Source: a virus. From it: a stretch of 45,667 bases of DNA. The position numbers and the translations under genes are program-made. Positions 24,201-33,200 of the stretch are shown piece by piece; positions within the stretch are counted from its first letter, which is position 1, and the number at the start of each line of letters is the position of its first letter. Under the pieces are notes generated by a model. The model was not told the origin of the DNA. It did not search any database and was given only the letters and a program-made list of their open reading frames with translations. Location of the stretch: positions 1 to 45,667 of the IMG/VR virus record IMGVR_UViG_3300021139_000030; one strand, written 5' to 3'.

Positions 24201-27200
24201 CCAGGCTGATAGTAATTGTTAATTCTATCTATAGCAGATAATATCTTAATATCTTTAATGTAAGCTATTACAATCTTTTGTTCTAATTTTGGAACAAAAT
24301 TTAATAACAGTTTAGCATAATTTTTAAGATATGTTAATCCGTTAGGATTAGTAAAGAAATCAGAATAGTATTCAATCGTATATTGATCGCTTAATACTGT
24401 TGATCCATCAATAGTTACTTTAATCGTGTTCTTTTCTGCTTGTGGTACCCATGTTAATACCCAGCTATAAGATTCTCCATCGCCGATGTAGGAATCAGTA
24501 GTAGTGATATTTGATATTTCTGGGCCATAAGATATACGGTCAAATTTAATAGATACAGAAGTTGAACGAACTTTTCCGTTATACAACTGAGCTCTAGCAG
24601 TAGCCTGTTGATAATTCTTACCGCCGCCTCCTACCAACACAACTGTTGGTGTTATTGTGTAACCACTTCCTGGATTTGTAACTACAATATCGTAAACTTT
24701 TCCAAGACTGATATAGGCAACCGCAGTGGCTCCTTTTCCAGTATCACCTGGTGCTGTTATTATTTTTACAGTAGGAGGGCTAACATAATTTGATCCACCG
24801 TTCGTTACCTGCACTTCACCAACTTCAAGAGTATGATTATCTAACCAAGATTTATACGGATATGTTTGCAGTACTGTATTTGTCAAAGTTTGTATAGTAA
24901 TAAAATTACCAGTTGGTTGATCATAATACGCTGGCAAATCAAAGTCAGTATTAAATGTATGTGTTAAATCAGTAGCTGTATAATTTGTCGTGAAGTTTCT
25001 TATCTGTGTATGATAAGGTTTAACTTCTTCTATCCAGTTGAGATAATACTGACTATCTTGTAGTTTGTATGTAGATCGTTGATCGAGACTGCCTGCATAG
25101 TTTGTAGCATTGATGAATGCTGTCTTAAATACCCAATCAATATTAGTCTGTTCAGACAACGCATATTTTACAGCGTGGAAGAAGAACTGATTCCAGTAGG
25201 CTTTTAAATTGCCAACAAACAAATCATCTCTAATAGATTTTATAATGTACATCAATTCAGAATCTGCTTCTTGATCAAAGAAAGTTTGATCGTATGCCGC
25301 AATTTCATCAAATCCAAAATCAGTTAGCTGTGGAGACCATAGCGTATTTGATATTTGTATAGTTCCATTTTGCTCATATATTATATCATAGTCTGCATCA
25401 AAAGAACCAATGTTTAAAGTCTTGTCAACCTTTCTTAAAATAATGTAACGACCGGCTCCGCCGTTTTGAACTTTAACATACTGTCCCACAGCCGGTGTTA
25501 TTGAACTTAGGCCGTAGGTATCTGATACTGTATAAGTGATCGGTTGTAAATTGTTAAAATCAGAACTGGTCCAATCGACAGTGTACCAATATTTGGTCAC
25601 GTCATATTGCTGACTATGAACTCTAATCCACTGTTGTTCTGTTTGACTCCATTCGAACTTACTCCACATATTATCTGCTTCACTGTCTGTTAGCACATAA
25701 ACTGTGTATGGTCTTACTACTAATTTAGGAACTGTTGTGAATCCTGTACCGCCATTTATAATATAAGCGTCGGTGACTTGACCTAGATTATTAACCACTG
25801 TTTGAATAACTGCACCAACTCCGTTACCTTGAACAGCAACAGTCGGAGGATACTCAGGATTATAAGAGCTACCAGAATATGTAACTGTAACTCTGTTGAT
25901 TCGTCCGTTAGAATCGATAGTACACGCTAATGTAGCCTGGCTGAATCCGCGAGTTATAATTTGATTTAATTGATAGTTAGTTTCAACTACTTGATCATAT
26001 TCATTAGCAGTAGAAGGAGGTATTTCTTCTTTCTTTAATAGATTTGGAATAGAATTTAAACTGATAATTCTATTTGCAAGTAACACGCTGTTGGTCCATT
26101 CTAACAATGTTCTTAATGCTTTGGTTCTATCAACAAACATAGTTTGTCTTGGACGCACATTAATACCATAGCGTTGCTGTACTGATAATGCTGGATCAGG
26201 AACAGGATTACCTACAGAATCATAACCTGTTAAACTGTCTATTAGTTTTTGTTCAAGCATAGTAGACGGAGTACTAAAAGGATCTCCTTCTTGTAGCAAC
26301 AACCATTCTGTATGTCGAGGCGCTGAGTTTGTAGAAAAATCAATATTGATATGTAAATTAGTATTACTATTCTTGATTAATTCTTTTACGTTAGACAATG
26401 CAATAGCACTTGAAGATAAGACCGTAGCGTATTCTAATGCTTGATTTTTTGGATCCGCTATCAAGCTGGCAACCGACAATGCACTTAATCGTCTATTAGT
26501 TACACCAACTGGTAATACAGATTTGTTTCTTACCCAGTAATAGTAAAGATTATAAAACGTATTTGATATCGAATTATAAACTTGTTTTACTGACAGTACA
26601 GAGTTATCTGCATATTTTGGTTGACCACTTACACCTTGCAATAGGCCAGTAGCTGTATCTGCAAGGACTGCCCATTCGCTGGGCAATAGTTTAGAACTTA
26701 CCCATTCATAAACTTGTATTGAACTACCTGGGAATGTTGTACCCCATTGATTCTTTCTATATTCTAGTTCGCCTTGTTCATACCAATAGTATTTTACAGC
26801 ACCAGTATCCCACCATAATTCTCCAACATGGTCGTCCATCCAATTCTTAGAAGTATCAACAGAAATTCCACTACTACCTACGCTATAGGTCGCAGGATCG
26901 GTCATTGTTTTGTAAGTAAGCTCTTGGTTAGCACTACCTGGAATATATCCTTTAACAGGATCAAAAATTTCAAGATATTGTGTAATCTTATCTTTTTCAG
27001 CATCAATCAGCATGATACGTTTAATGCCAGATGGATCTACTAAAGGTTCTTCACTTCTTAACAAACTCCAGCTGTTGACTTCTGTATTCAACTTCTGGAA
27101 TATAAATGTTTGGCCATTCACCAGACCGCTTGAAGTATTAGAAGTCGGAGCTCCCACATAAATGTTTCCATTTAACTGCGCAACCGAATAACCAAAATCA

Positions 27201-30200
27201 CTACCTTCTGATATTAGATTAGACTGTATATCTTGTGCATAAGAGAAGTATGTATAATATCTGTTAAAGATGCTCACAGAACCTGCATTTTCAACTGTAC
27301 TGTAGAATCTAGTTGATTGATTGTCAAATGTTGTTTTAACATTTCTAACATCAGATGACGGATCTTTAACATACTTAGAGCCAAACAATGTGTTGGCATT
27401 AGGCAATAGATCCATGTACTTATCAAAGGTAATATTTTGAAGTTCTAGTGTTCCTAAACTTGATACTACTAAAGTTTGATTAGCATCATCTATAGATATG
27501 TCAAATCCAAATTCTGTATTAGAGTTTCTATTAGGTTGAGTTAAATTCTGCAACCAATTGTAGAAAGAACCGTTCCATTTCCAGACACTGACCATACCTT
27601 GGTATAGTCCTGTTTGTGTGCCAGGACTAGATATAAACAGATACGATCCATCTTTGCTCATTGTTAGCTTATTACCTAACTGATCACCACTTTGTATTAT
27701 TCCAGCAATACCAGCAGTAGTTCTAGTGATTGATTGCACCAACGTGTAAGATAAATCTGAGTTGACTGTATAGATATAAACTGCGCCAGTTGCAGTGATA
27801 TGTCCAGGAGCACCAATAGCAACAATACTAAGATCGCTGTTGCCAGCAATACTCTGTCCAAATAAACTTCCTGGTTCTACACCAACTGGTGACGGAATAG
27901 ATGTAAGAGCCGATATAACAACACTACTTGTATTGTATCGACCCATGGTCATTGAGTAGTTGTATACGTGTCCTGATCCTTCACCCGGAGCTCCAACTAA
28001 AAAATGCTTGTTAGTTGCTGTTGAATTAACAACAATAGAATTTCCATAACGACCATTTTCTGTAGGATGCGGGGTTGTTAATACTGCTAGAGTCACTGGT
28101 TCTGTTAATGCTCTGTTGATTGCAGTAATTTTTATCATACCAATGCCGTTGTGGGCTATGATATTATTTGTATCACTTACAAATCGCAAATCTCCAGCAC
28201 CTGTTAAATCTCCTCTAACATTACTTGTACCTGGCGCTCCTGCAAAAATTATATCATCAGCTGGATCATATTTCAAGCTATGGCCAAATTCTGGAGGCAC
28301 AGTACTTTGATAATAGTCGTGGCCAGATTCTTTTAATGAATATGTAAACACAACATTAGCATTGATTGATCTTAAAGATGGTTTATCATAGACAAAAACT
28401 TTACCGTAGCCATAGTTTGCATCAAGGAATCCTGGAGCACTTACCAAATATGTAGATGTTGACTCGTCTGTGCTATAGCTATAGCCATACAGTTGACCTG
28501 AGTTATTAACAGAGTCATTGAAAATAGTATCAGTGTAATTATTAATTTTTTCATACACTGCCCACTTGCCAGTACCGTCATCATCTACCCATATCTTATC
28601 TCCATAGATAGTAGTTGTTAGTCTAGGCAGTGAATGTAGATCATCAAAACTATTAAATCTAACTGAAATAAATTTTGATATCAATCCAATGTATATTGTA
28701 GCAGAGTAAGGAATAGTTGCTAACGTGCTGGCTACACTAAAAGTAGTTCCTGAATCAACGGATGTAACTACATAAACTTTATTAAGATCAGGAATAAATC
28801 TAGATACAGATATAACTTCACCAACGGTTAATCCGTGTGTCTGCGCGGTAGTAAACTGTATGCTAACTCCGGGACTATTAATAGTAGCTTGAATGATTTG
28901 TAAATTCTGTCTTGTAAATCTTAAAACATCCCATTCGCCATCTGTTCTAAATCCTAACCAGAATGTAGCACCCTCAGGTATTAAATTAGGATCACCAATA
29001 TCTAAAATACTGTTTATATTATATGCAGTACCTGTTACATCATCTATTCTTACATATCCTGCTGTTTGAACTTCTGAAATATAATCAGAATAGGTTGTGT
29101 TTAGTGCGGGGAATACATTGTTGTAATCGTAATTGTCTGGCGATATTAAAATATCACTTTGTGGAACACGATAAACAAAGTCAGTAGATGATTCAGGATA
29201 TCCTGTAAATTCTATTATCTGCGGGTTTTGTATAAACTTTTGTGTATCAAGATTTATCTGCAATTCTTGATATGTATTGTATCCACCGAAACTTCCTATT
29301 CTAAATGCCCAAGTTTCTAGGAACTCAACTTCTCCTTGGAGATTATTCAAGCTGGCTTTGGCTAATTTGGTTATAGCATTAGCTGTGCCTTTTTCCTTGA
29401 TGTAACCTTGATAGAATTTGTACTGAGCAATTTTGTCATCAAAAATATTATCAAGATAAATCCTTGGAGTATATCCTGTAAGATGTTGCGCCATTTTTTG
29501 TTGCGCCAGATCAAAATTGTCAATATCTAAACTATAAAAATCTTCAAACTGTGCGATCTTATATTCAAAGTTAGGTAACAATGCAGAAGTTGGTTTATTT
29601 GGAAGACCGCGCCATTTTGCAAAATCAAATGTAGTTGAGCCATCGACTTTCTTGATAGCTGAATAATATTTTCCTGAATATCTTACAAGGTCACCTGGAG
29701 AATAATCAACGAAAGGTTGCCATTCGTTAATTACTGCTTCGTCATAGATAAATCCAGGACTTGTCAATCCGCCATCCCATTCAGCTGTTCTGAATCCTGT
29801 TAATTTAATACGCTTTTGACGATATCCAGTTTGCTCATCATAAACAATATCGTTGAACATACTAAAGTTATTAAAAATAATAGCATGTTGTTTTTGTACT
29901 AGGTTTACTTGAGCAAAATAAAATCCAGTGTTAGGCAATAGTGTTTCAATAACAAATTGATTTTCTTCTCTCGATAATGTATATTGCTTAGGCGGAAATG
30001 CTGAACCATCAGCAGTTAGTAAAGTATATTGATAGAAAGGATCTGTAATATCATCTACCACACCATATACATTTTGATTATTAAATTTAACCTGCTGAGC
30101 AAATGGACTTAATACGATCAAAGAACCGTCGATCCAATTTTGTGATGCCCAGAATAAAAATTCTTTGCCTGTAAAGTTCCAATCCAGTATTGAATTTAAA

Positions 30201-33200
30201 TCTGGTTGGAAGTAATCAAAAACAAATCCTTGAGATTCTAAATATTTTCCATATCCGATTATAAAATCGTAAACATCTTGTATAGTTGATAAAGAAGTTC
30301 CATAAGATACTATAGTCGGAATAGTATTGTACTGAGCCGCCGAAGCAACAGTGATTCCGCCTGTCATAGGTAGTGATGGCAAAGATTGAAAATTATCGGC
30401 TTCGAAAGATGTTGTTGCTGTGTGGCTCTTTACAGTTCTATAATATTTTCCATTGTAACTTACTATCTGGCCTGTTTGATAGAACTTGTACTCTTGCCAT
30501 GTAACATAACTTTCTGATACACCGCCAACTGTGATACCCTCATCTCTGAAACTGTGGATCGGTGTAAGTACTGTAAAATAAGGTCTAAAATTATCATAAC
30601 CCTTGATAGCGAATGTACCTTGAGTCTTTTGAATGATAAGTCCACTGATCGAAAGAGAGCTTATAGGATTACTTTGAATCAGACTAATCGCAAAGTCCTC
30701 AGCAGGCAATAGAACGCCAGGATTAACACTGGTAGGATCTACTGAGTCAATTCGCACACTTAATTTGTCTTTGTCTATGAAGCCTTCAGCTTTGTAGATT
30801 AAATTATAATCCACTCCAGCTAGATCAGCTTTTAGTTGAGAAATATAGTTTTGATTTTTTTGTAGGCCTGCCTCTATAAGCATAACGCTATAACCAGATG
30901 CTCGCTGTCTTACGCCACCTATAACATCTCTATAAAGAATTAGATCAGGAAGTCTTAGAAGTTGTAATTTATCGCCGTAAACAGTTTGACCCGCAACAGT
31001 AAACTTAATTCTGCTGGTGTCAAATAACATGCTTGAATATTTTGCAGGTTTACATAAAGCCAATAATACCTGTACTGCAAATGGCCACATGCTAGATCTA
31101 CGCCATGCTGTTTCTGCAGGAGCATGGTCGCCAAATTGCCAAGGTTGGTTTACTAATGTTTCGTTTATGCTTGATGCCAGCCCATTCATGTTAGGCATTA
31201 CTAGATTGCCATATTCATCAACTGGCAATATATCTAATAAATTTGTTCTAACATAATTTGGATCAATTCTAGTATCAGCAGGATCAGCGATCTTACCTTG
31301 TGAAAGATCATCCCATAGAATCGTATTACCAGAAGTATACGGTGCTCCGCCGTATTGGCCAAACCACCAATTAGGTTGCTCTGAAAATCCTAACATCTCC
31401 CAAGGATGTGTATGTGGTCTATCTGTATCGTAGAAATATTTGAATATTCCTCTCCAATATCCAGGTAACACAAGATTGTTAGATAAATTCTGCGAACTGG
31501 TTCTATAATTCCATGTCTTAGAGTCAGTTAATGACGATGTATTTGTTTGATAATCAACGCCATTAAATCCTGTCCACTTTAAGAAGTCCGCTGTTAGTAT
31601 TTTAAAGATTTCTTTATAGCTAAAATCTTTAGGACGGTATGCACCCGGCAATACAGAATTAATATCCAATAAAGATGTTTTATATACTGTTGAAGATTTG
31701 ATATTATTGTAAATTCTTTTTTCTAGTTCTAATAAAATATTATCTCTATAATCACCAAAGGCTTGAATAATGCTACCGTCGTGTCCTTCAATTACATTAG
31801 CAGGTGTAGCATAGCTGGTATCCAGAAAAGCATTAGGAACAAACTTAGGATACAATCCTAATTTAGTAGGTGTTGGAGGAACATAACAACCTTGGGTAGT
31901 TGAATAGCAACGAATTTCAATATAATCGCCCACTGACAAAGTATTAGTAAATGTAATACTTGCATCATTTGTAGGTAAAGTATAATCAATTCCTAATAAT
32001 AACTGTTCACCATTTAGATACACAATAACACATTGGTCGCTTACGTTAACTGTATCAATTGTTATTGGCAAACTATATGTTGATATTCTTGTGTCAGTTA
32101 CAGTATATGTTCTTAATACATAATCCTGACCGTAGGCCAACATGTCTGAATACCCGTATGGAAATATAATATCTTTACCTGCATTAATTGTGGCCAGTAT
32201 TTGATCTACTGCATCTCTAGGCGACAATGTATTTGTAATTTCATTTACTGATTTTATAAAAGTATTTTTAAATGTTTGATAATCATCTGCAACTTTTCTG
32301 ACAGCATTAATAACGCTATGCTGTTTTAATCCAATAAAGAAATGTGCAAAAGATAAAGGATCAACATGAGATACTAATCTAGTACCGTATTGATTTACAG
32401 CACCTAAATCTCTTAGATTATTAAATCCTAACGGAACTCCGCTGAATCCGGAAACTTTATCTGCGATAGTTTTTAATTGATCTGTAAATTCTGCAAGAGT
32501 CAACTGGCTAATAGGACCGTTCAATGGATTATTTGTTAATCCTAAACTTGGTTCATAATAGCCGTTTCCATTAGGAACTGCAGAAGTATAAATTGTAAAC
32601 TTTACTCTATCTCCTATTGGAAGTGCATTATTAAACACAACAAACAAATACTGATTTTCTGGAATTAAGTGATAGTCAACTGTAGGATATTTTTTTACAT
32701 CGTTGACATATACAGATACTTGCAAATCTGCTTGCCATCCTGCATAGTCAATTGAATTGATTTCAATCGTGTTAGTTGCTGTATCTAACACTTGATATTG
32801 AATAATAGGAATAGCAGAATTTACTGTTTCTGTCCAAACGTTTTCATAACTGGTTGTTATACCGTTTGATATTTTTAAAAATCCTGATGAAACGTTGACA
32901 ATAGAAGTTGATATTGTATTTGCTACAGAAAATGTGTCTGTATTAAAATAATTTGTAAACAAGAAATCTCCAATGTTTGAAACGTTGAGATATTTTAAAT
33001 TTAATCCTAAGACAGTATCATATATAGTTCCATCAGTATATCCAAATATTTTTGTTCCTGAAAAGTTTCCAGGATAGATAGAAAGATCACTGTAGCTGAT
33101 TTCATTCTCATCAAATAGATCAAATAGAGGAGCTTGATTCAGAGAAGTTTTTTGCTGTGCTAGATTCCATTGTGTTCCATCCCACCACCAGCTATTGCCT

